Of a DNA stretch of 64,000 nucleotides, positions 1 to 9,469 are shown one piece after another; positions within the stretch are counted from its first letter, which is position 1; each line of letters opens with the position of its first letter. The notes beneath the pieces are model-generated. The model was given only the letters and a program-made list of their open reading frames with translations. It ran no database searches and had not been told where the DNA came from. A program made the position numbers and the translations under genes. Source of the DNA: Psychrobium sp. MM17-31 (GTDB lineage Bacteria > Pseudomonadota > Gammaproteobacteria > Enterobacterales > Psychrobiaceae); the NCBI RefSeq assembly GCF_022347785.1, contig NZ_JAKRGA010000003.1, forward strand, positions 310,001-374,000, written 5' to 3'.

Positions 1-1766
1 CGCCCACTGACATCTTTACAGTTCACTTTAGTGGCAAGTGAATCATCAAGTACCTTGTTAGATTCCGTTGGCCATAATTGCACATGCGCCGACTGAGGTG
101 CTTGCACGTCAATATCAGGCATAAGATAACCATGGCTCATTGCACCTAACAGCTGCTCACTGGCGAATTGCCACTTAGGTTCAACGTCAATGATTTGCCA
201 AAGCTGGTTATGACCGTTGAAATATTCATTCAGTTGACCATCGTCATCTTTGCTCAATTGAGCTAACCGCTGCTCTGTCGTTTTACACTCTTGATCTAGC
301 AACGCGATGCGCTGATTGACACTCGCCAAGGCTTTTTCATTATCACTTAAAAACTGGCGCAATGATTGTTGTTTGCTCTGAAGATCTTGTGACTCACCTT
401 CGTGTTGTAAAACAAGGTGTTTCGCTTGTTGATATCGCTCATCGCAAGCGACAGGATCGAGTGCTTGTTGCTGCTTCGCGAGATTGACGCGTTTTTCATT
501 GAGCAGCTCGATTTGGCTATTGGTCTTAACCCGCTGACTATTGAGTCCTTCGAGTCGTTGTTTCAATAATTGTTGCTCAGCGACAATCTGCTGGCGCTCG
601 TTGCCTAAGGCAAACAATTTCGTTTCAATCGATTCGAGCGATTGCTCTTTGTCTGTTAGCAACTTTTTTTGGCTATCGACGTTATCTTTTTGCGGCGCCA
701 GTTCAGCCTGCTGTTGCTCGATTTGCGTCATATGCTGACTAATCAGCGCGTCAATATCGCTAATTTGCTTGTCGATTGATGCTTTCTTATGAGTTAACTG
801 TTCAGATAAATGCTGACTCTGACTTTGCGCCTGAATTAGATGCTCGATATTGAGAGATAAGCTTGTAATATCAGTTTGATGCTGATGATACGATTCATTG
901 GCTTGATTTAGTTGTGCTCGTAACGCAGTGAGCTGTGATTCTGTATCAGAATCTAGCTGCGCCGCGCCATCTGCATCTTGTTCGATTTCAGCTAAGGCTT
1001 GTTCACCGCTAATTAGATTTGCTTGCGTTTGTTCTAACTGGCGGCTAAACGCCTGCCAACGATTGACGACAATATCTGTTTGCAGTTGACGCTCTTGCGC
1101 TTTTAATGCGGTATATTCTTGTGCGTCTTTGGCTTGTGTTTCTAGCGAGTCGATTTGAGTTTTAAGCGCAACATGCAGATCGCCTAATCGCTCTAGATTA
1201 TCGCGACTGTTTTTGATTCGATTTAGCGTATCGCGCTTGCGCTCTTTATATTTACTAATACCTGCGGCATCTTCAATAAAGCCACGTAGCTCCGCCGGTT
1301 TTGACTCGACAAGGCGAGAAATTGTGCCCTGCTCGATAATTGAATAACTACGCGGGCCTAAACCTGTCCCGCTTAGCAAATCTGCAATATCGCGGCGGCG
1401 ACATTTCTGACCATTGACAAAATAATCGGATTGTCCTTGACGAGAAACTTGGCGTTTTATTGCGATATCGCTAAATTGCTGCCACGGACCTTGAGCGCGA
1501 CCTTCGCTGTTATCAAACAGCAATTCAACACTCGCCACAGACACAGGCTTGCGCGCATTAGAGCCGTTAAAAATAACGTCACTCATGTCATCGCCACGGA
1601 GGTTCTTAGCACTGGATTCACCAAGTACCCAGCGCACAGCATCGATAATATTGGATTTACCACAGCCATTTGGGCCCACCACAGCACTTAGCGACTGCGT
1701 AAAAGGGATCACTGTCGGATCGACAAATGATTTAAAGCCCGCAAGTTTGAGATGTTTTAAGCGCAT
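1..1766 (-). CDS. smc: Chromosome segregation protein Smc, N-terminal part (cut by window edge)
   Basis: An open minus-strand frame begins MRLKHLKLAGFKSF and runs off the left edge, giving about 588 of the usual 1130-1180 residues. The N-terminal ATPase head is clear: a Walker A loop GPNGCGKSN near residue 32, the conserved RWVLGE and LRG segments after it, and the loop GLGPRSYSIIEQG further on. A long Gln/Glu/Leu-rich coiled coil follows, and the frame is entering the hinge where the window ends. Smc is the ATPase of the Smc-ScpAB condensin complex that compacts and segregates the chromosome. It is divergent from cysZ, an order common in Shewanella and relatives, where zipA and ligA usually lie further downstream (outside the window). 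Identity is secure; the full length cannot be checked. Confidence 0.96.
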   Translation of the reverse strand, partial: MRLKHLKLAGFKSFVDPTVIPFTQSLSAVVGPNGCGKSNIIDAVRWVLGESSAKNLRGDDMSDVIFNGSNARKPVSVASVELLFDNSEGRAQGPWQQFSDIAIKRQVSRQGQSDYFVNGQKCRRRDIADLLSGTGLGPRSYSIIEQGTISRLVESKPAELRGFIEDAAGISKYKERKRDTLNRIKNSRDNLERLGDLHVALKTQIDSLETQAKDAQEYTALKAQERQLQTDIVVNRWQAFSRQLEQTQANLISGEQALAEIEQDADGAAQLDSDTESQLTALRAQLNQANESYHQHQTDITSLSLNIEHLIQAQSQSQHLSEQLTHKKASIDKQISDIDALISQHMTQIEQQQAELAPQKDNVDSQKKLLTDKEQSLESIETKLFALGNERQQIVAEQQLLKQRLEGLNSQRVKTNSQIELLNEKRVNLAKQQQALDPVACDERYQQAKHLVLQHEGESQDLQSKQQSLRQFLSDNEKALASVNQRIALLDQECKTTEQRLAQLSKDDDGQLNEYFNGHNQLWQIIDVEPKWQFASEQLLGAMSHGYLMPDIDVQAPQSAHVQLWPTESNKVLDDSLATKVNCKDVSG

Positions 1767-1956
1767 TTAAAGGCTGAAGTAATAAAAAAGACTCCGCATT
1801 ATGGCACAGCTCTATTTTGTAAGTCAGCTTATCAGGGCTTATTTGATTAAATTTGTTACAGTTTTTCTAATATTACCGTCAACACGACTACCGAATAAGC
1901 AATTAACAATTTATACTGCCAATCATTATCCAGTCACCACATAAAAGAGTTTTAAC

Positions 1957-2724
1957 GTGTTTGATAAATCACGCAGTGGCGCAAGCTACTTCTTAAAAGG
2001 ATTTGAGTTGATCCAAACCAAAGGTCTACGCACTTTTGTAATAGTGCCATTACTTGTCAACTTAGTCCTATTTAGTGCCGCCTTTTACTATCTTTATCTG
2101 CAGCTTGAAGATCTATTTGCCTACATCAATGGCTATTTACCAGATTGGTTATCATGGCTTAACGTAATCCTGTGGCCAATCGCCATCATCATTGTTTTGG
2201 TGGTGTTTTCGTTTATCTTTAGTTCGGTCGCCAATTGGATAGCAGCACCTTTTAACGGCTTGTTAAGCGAAAAAGTAGAGTGTCACCTCACCGGAAAACC
2301 TGCACCAGAGAGCTCATTTAAAGAGTTGATGGCAGATATTCCCCGCACCCTTGGCCGCGAGTGGACGAAGTTGGTGTACTACATTCCAAAAGCACTTGGC
2401 TGTTTGATTTTATTTTTCATCCCGTTAATCGGCCAAACTGTCGCACCAATCTTGTGGTTCTTATTTAGCGCGTGGATGATGTCGATTCAATACTGCGATT
2501 ACCCATTTGATAATCACAAGCGTAGCTTTACCATTATGCGCGACCAACTAAAACAAGATCGCGGCAGCGCCTTGTCGTTCGGGTTTATGACGACCCTATT
2601 CTCGATGATCCCAATCGTAAACTTTATTGTGATGCCAGTTGCCATCTGTGGCGCGACCGCAATGTGGGTGGAACGTTATCGCGAGCATCACCTCAACAAC
2701 GACAGCTTGGCTGAGTGGAAATAA
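1957..2724 (+). CDS. cysZ: Sulfate transporter CysZ (EI24 family)
   Basis: 255-residue inner-membrane protein. The start MFDKSRSGASYFLKGFELI and the four or so hydrophobic segments (about residues 28-50, 65-95, 145-175 and 205-230) match the CysZ/EI24 family, which imports sulfate for cysteine synthesis. Length is typical of CysZ (about 250). The ATG at 1957 is the first in frame. It follows a short, AT-rich divergent promoter region shared with smc. No sulfur-regulon operator was recognised upstream. Confidence 0.92.
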   Translation: MFDKSRSGASYFLKGFELIQTKGLRTFVIVPLLVNLVLFSAAFYYLYLQLEDLFAYINGYLPDWLSWLNVILWPIAIIIVLVVFSFIFSSVANWIAAPFNGLLSEKVECHLTGKPAPESSFKELMADIPRTLGREWTKLVYYIPKALGCLILFFIPLIGQTVAPILWFLFSAWMMSIQYCDYPFDNHKRSFTIMRDQLKQDRGSALSFGFMTTLFSMIPIVNFIVMPVAICGATAMWVERYREHHLNNDSLAEWK

Positions 2725-2890
2725 CCAAAAGCCAAATCGTCCTAAACTAGCGCGCTTACACAGCGCGCTTTTTGTAAGAAAGTGTAAGAAATATCGCTGT
2801 AAGCTGACATTTTACCAACATCTTTTGACTAACCCATTGCCCCAGTTTCCTTGATAATGATTCCAACAAAACGAACAAGGAAACGAATCC

Positions 2891-3247
2891 ATGAAAGCAC
2901 TTATTCCAGCACTAGCTATCTTATCGCTAACCGCTTGTAGCGCAATTCCATTGCAACAATCGGCAGCTCAAGTCCGTCTAACTCACACCGAGCCAACCAA
3001 TTGTAAGTTTTTAGGTGACGTAACAGGCAATCAAGGTGATTTTTTCACTGGTGGATTCACCTCAAACGCTGATTTAGAAACTGGTGCACGAAACGACATT
3101 AAAAACAAAGCTAACGCCATGGGCGGCAATGTTGTTTACCTGCTGACACAGCGCGCCGGTCAAACAGGTAGTTATGGTGATGAGTATGGCGGTACTCAAC
3201 AAACCAACGTCACGCTAAGTGGTAACGTTTATCACTGCAATGAGTAA
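2891..3247 (+). CDS. Small DUF4156-type lipoprotein
   Basis: 118-residue protein with a type II signal peptide: a hydrophobic stretch ends in the lipobox LTAC, with the acylated Cys at residue 16. The mature part contains NxVxL-type strands and the segments CKFLGDVTGNQGD and ARNDIKNKANAMGGNVVYL, which match the DUF4156 / RcsF-like fold of small outer-membrane lipoproteins. The role is unknown. A good ribosome site (AAGGAAACG) lies just before the ATG. A strong bidirectional hairpin terminator lies directly downstream, shared with the convergent fadJ. Confidence 0.8.
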   Translation: MKALIPALAILSLTACSAIPLQQSAAQVRLTHTEPTNCKFLGDVTGNQGDFFTGGFTSNADLETGARNDIKNKANAMGGNVVYLLTQRAGQTGSYGDEYGGTQQTNVTLSGNVYHCNE

Positions 3248-3274
3248 CTAGCTAGGTAACAACATCAATAACAA

Positions 3275-3312
3275 AAAGGCCGCTAACTGATTGTCAGTTA
3301 GCGGCCTTTGTC
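3275..3312. terminator. Bidirectional intrinsic terminator between the lipoprotein gene and fadJ
   Basis: Perfect 16-bp stem (AAAGGCCGCTAACTGA, 3275-3290) with a 3-nt loop and its complement at 3294-3309. A-rich sequence on the left and T-rich sequence on the right let it act in both directions, which suits two converging genes. Confidence 0.85.
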
Positions 3313-3328
3313 TTTCCATTAAATAAAA

Positions 3329-5440
3329 TTAGTAAAAGGTCTTATCGTTTTCACTCATTTCTAGTAACAACTCAGACGGAGCGAAGCGATCGCCGTGTTG
3401 TGCTTGATAATCTTTTAGCAATCGAACCACTTCAGTGACACCGAGTTTGTCGATATAGCTAAACGGACCAGCGAGGAACGGTGGGAAACCAATGCCGAAA
3501 ATAGCACCAATATCGCCATCGCGAACATTGCTAATAATGCCCTCTTCTAGACAACGAGTCGCCTCATTAAGCATTTGAATGACACAGCGCTGAGCTATTT
3601 CTTTGCTTGGCGTTTCTTTGCTAGGCGTCACGCCTAATACCTTGTAAACGCTTTCATCAACCAGCTTCTTGCCTTTAGCCTTCTTGTCATAACGATAGAA
3701 GCCCTTACGGTTTTTCTTGCCTTTGCGATCATCGTTTAACAATGCATCAAATGCAGCAGGCGCTTTAAAGCGATCTCCTAACTCAGCTTCTAAAATTGGG
3801 GAAATCTTAGAGCCTACATCAATGCCAACTTCATCAAGTAAAGTCACTGGACCAACAGGGAAACCAAACTCAACTAGCGCTTTGTCGAGCGCCTCAATAG
3901 AGTCGCCTTCCATTAACACATTGGCAGCTTCATTCACGTATAAACCCAGAATACGATTAACGTAAAAACCAGCACCATCTTTAACTACGATTGGCGTTTT
4001 ACCTTGCTTCTTAGCAAAGGCAACAGTCGTTGCAATAGTTTGCGCTGAAGTCGTCTCATGGGCGATAACTTCAACCAGTGGCATTTTATCTACTGGTGAG
4101 AAGTAATGCAGACCAATCACGTTCTCTGGTCTCGCCGCGTGCTCTGCAATCTTACCAATTGGTAGTGACGAGGTGTTTGACGCGAAGATCGTATGCTCAC
4201 CACAATGCTCTTCAACGTCCTTAACCATTTGGTGTTTCAGCTTAAGATCTTCAAATACCGCTTCAACCACGATATCGACATCCTTTACGCCGCGATAATC
4301 AACAGTACCCGTTAGATTATTCATTTTCGATTCTAATTCAGCGCGGGTAATAAAACGGCGCTTGAATTTCTTGTTCAACAGGTCATAACTGTATTTAAAC
4401 GCTTGGCTAATACCATCGTGAGAAATATCTTTAATACGCGTCGGGATGTTCGCTTTAATCGCCGTAACATTAGCGATGCCACCACCCATTAATCCGCCAC
4501 CAAGCACCATGGCTTTGTTGACTTTCTCTGGCTGTGCGTCGCTGCCCGTCTCTTTTTTCATTTCTGTCGTTGCAAAGAATAACTGACGCAGCGCTTTTGA
4601 CTCATCTGTCATCACCAAATCAGCAAAGTGTGAAGCTTCAACTTCTAACCCTTTACTGCGACTTTCATTAAGCCCTTTGCGAACACAGTCAATAATTTTT
4701 AACGGCGCTGGGTAATGACCTTTGGTTTTTGCCAATACAGACTTTTCAGCCTGATTAAACATCAAGTTGCGACCAGCACTCGTCGCTTGTAATAGCGCAT
4801 TAACTTTGTCTAGTTTAGGCTTAGCGCGCTTAACTTTTTTGCTCGCCAGTTTAAGTGCCGCCTCAAGCAAAATTGTTTTTGGCACGACATCGTCAACTAA
4901 ACCCGCCTTTTTCGCTTGTTTAGCGCGTAATTGCTTACCAGTAAGCATCATATCTAATGATTTAGCGACACCGACTAACGCTGGAAGGCGCTGTGTACCA
5001 CCACTGCCTGGCAATAAACCAAGCTGAACTTCAGGAAGACCTAACACTGTTTTTGCATCATCAGTACAAACACGTGCATGACAGGCCATCGCAAGCTCTA
5101 AACCACCACCAAGACAAGGGCCATTAATTGCGGCAACCACTGGCACTTTCATGTTTTCGATGCGATCAAACATTTGCTGTCCCATGCGAGAAATCGATAA
5201 CACATCGTCTCTACTTTGACAGCTGTCTAACATGGTAATATCAGCGCCAGCGATAAAGTTATCTGGCTTTCCCGAAATCACAACCACGCCTTTAAGAGCG
5301 CTATTTGCTTCAAGTTCGTCTAATACTGTTGTCATTTGCTCGCCAAACTCGGCGCGCAATGTATTCATTTTCTCACCAGCGACATCCATGCTGATGATGG
5401 CGATGTTATCGTCGTTAATTGTTGTGGTGAATGTACTCAT
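3329..5440 (-). CDS. fadJ: Fatty acid oxidation complex alpha subunit FadJ
   Basis: 703-residue bifunctional enzyme. The N-terminal half is an enoyl-CoA hydratase/isomerase (crotonase) domain with GPCLGGGLELAMACHAR and GLLPGSGGTQRLP. The second half is a 3-hydroxyacyl-CoA dehydrogenase with the NAD-binding motif LGGGLMGGGIA near residue 315, VVEAVFEDL, SNTSSLPI and LHYFSPVDKMPL. Together they catalyse the hydration and oxidation steps of beta-oxidation. Length and the fadI-fadJ order match FadJ rather than FadB, which is usually encoded with fadA. The start overlaps the fadI stop by one base (TAATG) and has a strong GGAGG site inside the fadI end, so the two are translationally coupled. Confidence 0.95.
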   Translation of the reverse strand: MSTFTTTINDDNIAIISMDVAGEKMNTLRAEFGEQMTTVLDELEANSALKGVVVISGKPDNFIAGADITMLDSCQSRDDVLSISRMGQQMFDRIENMKVPVVAAINGPCLGGGLELAMACHARVCTDDAKTVLGLPEVQLGLLPGSGGTQRLPALVGVAKSLDMMLTGKQLRAKQAKKAGLVDDVVPKTILLEAALKLASKKVKRAKPKLDKVNALLQATSAGRNLMFNQAEKSVLAKTKGHYPAPLKIIDCVRKGLNESRSKGLEVEASHFADLVMTDESKALRQLFFATTEMKKETGSDAQPEKVNKAMVLGGGLMGGGIANVTAIKANIPTRIKDISHDGISQAFKYSYDLLNKKFKRRFITRAELESKMNNLTGTVDYRGVKDVDIVVEAVFEDLKLKHQMVKDVEEHCGEHTIFASNTSSLPIGKIAEHAARPENVIGLHYFSPVDKMPLVEVIAHETTSAQTIATTVAFAKKQGKTPIVVKDGAGFYVNRILGLYVNEAANVLMEGDSIEALDKALVEFGFPVGPVTLLDEVGIDVGSKISPILEAELGDRFKAPAAFDALLNDDRKGKKNRKGFYRYDKKAKGKKLVDESVYKVLGVTPSKETPSKEIAQRCVIQMLNEATRCLEEGIISNVRDGDIGAIFGIGFPPFLAGPFSYIDKLGVTEVVRLLKDYQAQHGDRFAPSELLLEMSENDKTFY

Positions 5441-6750
5441 TATTCAACCTCCAGAACCATAGCCGCACCAAGACCACCAGCAGCACATGCTGTTGTTAGG
5501 CCCAGTCCGCCGCCACGGCGTTTTAATTCGTTCAATACTTGCGTGATTAAGCGGGTACCTGTTGCTGCAAACGGATGACCGTATGCCAGTGAACCACCCA
5601 TCACATTAAATTTCTCCATATCGATTTGACCAATCGCTTTATCACGACCTAAATGGCGCTGGGCAAAGAGATCTGATTCGAACATCTTCATGTTAGCTAG
5701 CGCTTGTGCAGCGAATGCTTCGTGCATTTCAATTAGCGTAAGATCTGATAACTCAATGCCGGCGTTAGCCAAAGCTTTTGGTGTAGCAAACGATGGGCCC
5801 ATTAACATATCTTCCCACACGTCAATTGCCGAAAATGCAAAGCTCTTAATGTAGCCAAGTGGCTGATAACCTAACGCTTTAGCTTTGTCTTCACGCATCA
5901 TGATAATTGCTGACGCGCCATCGGTAAGTGCCGTTGAGTTTGCTGCCGTTACAGAGCCGTGTTTTCTGTCAAATACAGGTCGTAACTTGGCGTAGCCTGC
6001 AAGTTCTGAATTAGTACGCACCGTATTATCTTGACTAATATGGCCGCTGTAAGGAGCAACGTGAGCCGTCATTACCTCGTTATCGAGTAAGCCTTTTTTC
6101 CAGCTCTCAGTGGCTAGGGTATGTGAACGATGAGCAAGTGCATCTTGATCTGCGCGGCTGATACTGTGAGTTTTGGCCATTTGCTCAGCAGTTTGTCCCA
6201 TTGACAATCCGGTAGAGTACTCTGCGACCGCAGGAGGCACTGGCAATAAATCTTTCAACGATAGGCGTTTGAAGATATTTAAACGCTGACCTAAAGTACG
6301 TGCTTTGTTTAAATCGACTAATGCGCGACCTAACTTTTTTGATACACCGATAGGCAATACAGATGAGCTATCAGCACCACCAGCGATCCCGATATCACTA
6401 GTGCCGGATAAAATCGATTCTGCAACATTGGCAGCTGACTGAAATGAAGTGGCACAAGCACGCGAAACGCTGTAAGCATCAGTGGCAATATTCATGCCAG
6501 TACCAAGCACGATTTCTCGGGCAATGTTTGGCGCTTCTGGCATTTGCACTACTTGGCCATAGACCAAGAGATCCACCAATTTAGGATCTAACTCACTGCG
6601 GGTTAGCAATTCGTTAACCACTGTCTTTCCTAGATCTAAGGCTGGAACGCCGTGGTAGGCCGTTGCTTGTTTAGCGAATGGTGTTCGCAATCCATCGACG
6701 ATGGCAATACGTTGCCCGTCTTTAGTGGTGAGATCTTGCTTAGAATTCAT
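5440..6750 (-). CDS. fadI: Acetyl-CoA C-acyltransferase FadI (3-ketoacyl-CoA thiolase)
   Basis: 436-residue thiolase, the beta subunit of the FadIJ complex, which cleaves 3-ketoacyl-CoA to acetyl-CoA and a shortened acyl-CoA. Visible motifs are the nucleophile loop [13 protein letters not shown], the histidine loop [16 protein letters not shown], and the second active cysteine in [11 protein letters not shown] near the C terminus. The ATG has a GGGAG ribosome site 9 bases upstream. It is the first gene of the fadIJ operon. A FadR-like operator lies about 90 bp upstream, which fits repression of beta-oxidation genes in the absence of fatty acids. Confidence 0.95.
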   Translation of the reverse strand: MNSKQDLTTKDGQRIAIVDGLRTPFAKQATAYHGVPALDLGKTVVNELLTRSELDPKLVDLLVYGQVVQMPEAPNIAREIVLGTGMNIATDAYSVSRACATSFQSAANVAESILSGTSDIGIAGGADSSSVLPIGVSKKLGRALVDLNKARTLGQRLNIFKRLSLKDLLPVPPAVAEYSTGLSMGQTAEQMAKTHSISRADQDALAHRSHTLATESWKKGLLDNEVMTAHVAPYSGHISQDNTVRTNSELAGYAKLRPVFDRKHGSVTAANSTALTDGASAIIMMREDKAKALGYQPLGYIKSFAFSAIDVWEDMLMGPSFATPKALANAGIELSDLTLIEMHEAFAAQALANMKMFESDLFAQRHLGRDKAIGQIDMEKFNVMGGSLAYGHPFAATGTRLITQVLNELKRRGGGLGLTTACAAGGLGAAMVLEVE

Positions 6751-6838
6751 TATTGACTCCCGAAAATTAGCCGTTTAACAGATTGTAAAAACTAAATTTC
6801 AAACGACTATTTAAAATTTTTAACGACTCACTATAACC

Positions 6839-6855
6839 CACAGGTCAGACCACGA
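6839..6855 (-). promoter_or_regulatory. FadR-like operator upstream of fadI
   Basis: On the minus strand this 17-mer reads TCGTGGTCTGACCTGTG. It contains TGGTCTGACCTGT, a full match to the core TGGTCNGACCTGT of the enterobacterial FadR operator. It sits about 90 bp before the fadI start in the divergent fadI/moxR region, a sensible place for fatty-acid-responsive repression. No fadR gene is in the window. Confidence 0.65.
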
Positions 6856-7061
6856 CAAGATGTAATTTAACGCACATCTGTACACAAAGTGTTCACTTGA
6901 TAGAAATTTGGAACTTTTTGAAACAAATCCTCTCAATACACCATAATTCCAATGGGTTATCCTGTTGACGTATTGCGTCATTTTTGGATCAATAACCCCA
7001 ACAAAATTTTCAACCGTCCCAATGCGATTTGTTACGGACAATAAATAGGTATAAAAACAGC

Positions 7062-8021
7062 ATGACCGCCATCAGTAAATTTGAACAGCTCAAGGCATAT
7101 CTCGATACCCAAATTCTCGGCCAACCTGAACTCACTCAATCGATGTTGGTTTGTCTATTAGCTGATGGCCACATCCTCGTTGAGGGACCACCGGGACTTG
7201 CAAAAACCCGTGCCATTAAATCTCTAGCAGATGGTATCGATGGCGATTTTCACCGCGTACAATTTACGCCAGATCTATTACCGGCCGACTTAACAGGTAC
7301 AGACATTTATCGCCCAGAAACTCACGAGTTCGAGTTTCAGAAAGGACCGCTGTTTCACAACTTGATCCTTGCGGATGAAATTAACCGTGCGCCGGCAAAA
7401 GTACAATCTGCCTTATTAGAAGCAATGGCTGAGCGCCAAATTACCGTTGGCCGTACCACCTATCAATTACCGGATCTGTTTTTAGTAATGGCGACGCAAA
7501 ACCCAATTGAGCAGGAAGGAACCTATCCCTTGCCTGAGGCGCAGCTAGATCGCTTCTTAATGCATGTTGCCATCGATTACCCAGGCGCAGAAATTGAGCG
7601 TGAGATCCTTGCCCTTAACCGCAATGAAGCACTGAGTAAGGCAACTGTTGAAGCACCTGAGCTGAGTCAGGCTGAAATCGTAGACGCCCGTAACGCCTGT
7701 TTAGAAATCTACCTCGCGCCGCAGCTTGAGGAATACATCGTTCAGATCATTATGGCAACACGTCGTCCAGAGAATATCGATCCACAACTTAAAGATTGGA
7801 TTACCTTTGGCGCCAGCCCACGTGCAACCATCGCACTTGAGCGCTGTGCACGAGCGCGCGCATGGCTGCACGGTCGTGATTTTGTGAGCCCTGAGGATAT
7901 CATCAGCGTGACACCTAATGTATTACGTCATCGTCTGCTCCTTAGTTATGAAGCAGAATCAGAAGGCATTAACGCCAGCATGGTGATTGATAAAATATTA
8001 ACTATGGTGGCAGTACCTTAA
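7062..8021 (+). CDS. MoxR-family AAA+ ATPase
   Basis: 319-residue MoxR ATPase. Walker A is in VEGPPGLAKTR, Walker B in LILADEINRAP; then come MATQNPIEQEGTYPLPEAQLDRF (sensor 1 region) and SPRATIALERCARARA (sensor 2). MoxR proteins act as chaperone-like ATPases working with VWA-domain partners, which are encoded just downstream. The frame is open to a TTG at 7029, but the ATG at 7062 is preferred because homologues begin close to this Met and the upstream 11 residues look unconserved. It heads the moxR-bat operon, with only 1 bp to the DUF58 gene. Confidence 0.92.
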   Translation: MTAISKFEQLKAYLDTQILGQPELTQSMLVCLLADGHILVEGPPGLAKTRAIKSLADGIDGDFHRVQFTPDLLPADLTGTDIYRPETHEFEFQKGPLFHNLILADEINRAPAKVQSALLEAMAERQITVGRTTYQLPDLFLVMATQNPIEQEGTYPLPEAQLDRFLMHVAIDYPGAEIEREILALNRNEALSKATVEAPELSQAEIVDARNACLEIYLAPQLEEYIVQIIMATRRPENIDPQLKDWITFGASPRATIALERCARARAWLHGRDFVSPEDIISVTPNVLRHRLLLSYEAESEGINASMVIDKILTMVAVP

Positions 8022-8022
8022 T

Positions 8023-8988
8023 ATGACGGCTTCGTTTCCACCGTTTAGCGATGGCATCAACCTAACAATTAAAGAGCTGCTGGAATATCGCGGCCGCAGT
8101 GCCCTGCTCGATTTGTCTGCCAAAAACCAAATCAAATCTCATATGGCAGGTACGCTTGTCGCTAAAACCAAAGGTCGCGGCATGGAATTTGACGAAGCGC
8201 GCCATTACCAAGTCGGCGACGATATTCGAGCCATAGACTGGCGCGTTACAGCGCGAACAGGTAAAACCCACACCAAAATCTACCGCGAAGAGCGGGAACG
8301 CCCTGTGGTATTACTGGTCGATTTTTCACACCAGCAATTCTTCGGCTCGCAAATGCTGTTAAAGTCGGTGCAAATTGCCCATCTGGCCTCGTTGATATCA
8401 TGGTCCGCAGTAGCCAATGGCGATCGCATCGGCGCGCTCCTCTTTAACGATAACGATCATCGCGAGCTAAAACCTCGCAACCGTCATCATGGCGCATTAG
8501 GCGTGATTGAATACTTGGTGAAACTTCACAACCAAGGATTAGAGTCCTTTAAGCGAAACGAAACCAATCCACAATCATTCGAGAAGGCATGTTTGCGTCT
8601 GCGCCGAGTCGTAAAGCCTGGCAGTTTAGTATTTTTACTGTCGGATTTTAGTGGTCTCACCTCTAAAGCCATTAAGCAATTGCAGTTGTTGTCGCGCCAC
8701 AATGAGATTATTGGCTGTCAAATTACCGATCCCTTAGAGCATAATTTACCCGACGAGCTATCGGGAGCACTGGCTATTACCGATGGTGTAAATCGGACAG
8801 AGTTTTTACTCAACAACAAACGCCGTCAGCAATACGCCCTGCATCAGTCGACCTTGCTCGATGAACGGGCGCAAACCCTTAAAAAGCTTAAGATCCCTAT
8901 GTTGAATTTCTCTGCACACTTGCCATTACTTGATCAGCTCAACCAGCGATATAGTCGCCAAACTACAGCGGAGAGTAGCAATGATTAA
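8023..8988 (+). CDS. DUF58 domain protein (Bat operon)
   Basis: 321-residue soluble protein. The DUF58 signature GRGMEFDEARHYQVGDDIRAIDWRVTARTG lies at about residues 52-81 (key residues E, R, D and W of the YxxGDDxRxIDW segment). A degenerate VWA-like fold follows (VVLLVDFSHQ, LVFLLSDFSG). DUF58 proteins are regular members of MoxR-Bat operons; the biochemical role is not settled. The ATG follows the moxR stop by one base, and the 3' end overlaps the next gene by 8 bp, so expression is coupled. Confidence 0.9.
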   Translation: MTASFPPFSDGINLTIKELLEYRGRSALLDLSAKNQIKSHMAGTLVAKTKGRGMEFDEARHYQVGDDIRAIDWRVTARTGKTHTKIYREERERPVVLLVDFSHQQFFGSQMLLKSVQIAHLASLISWSAVANGDRIGALLFNDNDHRELKPRNRHHGALGVIEYLVKLHNQGLESFKRNETNPQSFEKACLRLRRVVKPGSLVFLLSDFSGLTSKAIKQLQLLSRHNEIIGCQITDPLEHNLPDELSGALAITDGVNRTEFLLNNKRRQQYALHQSTLLDERAQTLKKLKIPMLNFSAHLPLLDQLNQRYSRQTTAESSND

Positions 8989-9469
8989 TTCAACGTTGTT
9001 AATGTCTGCTGCCGTTGCGCCGCAGTTACACGATATCGTCGTGCCAGCAAAACCGGGGATCTGGCCACTTGCCATCGGTTGGTGGTTATTGATAGCCCTA
9101 GTTGTATCTTTATTGGGCATCGCGATTTCACATTTCATGAGCCATCGCCACCGCTGGGCAATTAAACGCCTTGCGTTAGAGAAACTCCCTAATTGTGAAA
9201 GCTGCGATGACATTAATCAGCTGCTTAAACAAGTCGCCATTCATTATTGCCCAGCGCAAAACATCGGCCCATTAACGGATAAACAATGGACTGACTTTTT
9301 GGCCAAGAATTTACCCAATGCCCAACACGAAACATTAAACGACATTCACCAAGCGCTCTATCGCCCAGAGCATGCGCAGTACAAAGCGCAATACCAAACG
9401 CTAGCAAAACATTGGCTTAGCAATCTGAGTAACACCACAGTCAATGAGATGAACCATGCTGTCATTTAA
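8981..9469 (+). CDS. DUF4381 family membrane protein (Bat operon)
   Basis: 162-residue protein with one transmembrane helix (GWWLLIALVVSLLGIAISHF, about residues 27-46) after a short periplasmic N terminus containing VVPAKPGIWPLAIGW, the usual DUF4381 entry. A charged cytoplasmic part ends the protein. Function unknown. The ATG at 8981 overlaps the DUF58 stop (ATGATTAA); an upstream in-frame start at 8930 is rejected because it lies well inside DUF58. The gene overlaps batA by 14 bp. Confidence 0.85.
   Translation: MINSTLLMSAAVAPQLHDIVVPAKPGIWPLAIGWWLLIALVVSLLGIAISHFMSHRHRWAIKRLALEKLPNCESCDDINQLLKQVAIHYCPAQNIGPLTDKQWTDFLAKNLPNAQHETLNDIHQALYRPEHAQYKAQYQTLAKHWLSNLSNTTVNEMNHAVI

Noticed and set aside
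6823-6835. ACGACTCACTATA, a 13-base match to the T7 phage promoter
   Set aside because: The +1 GGG region is absent (ACCCA instead), no T7-like polymerase is in view, and the match lies in an AT-rich spacer; taken as chance.
6820-7041. 73-codon minus-strand ORF upstream of fadI
   Set aside because: It covers the divergent promoter region with the FadR box, has no ribosome site and no family resemblance.
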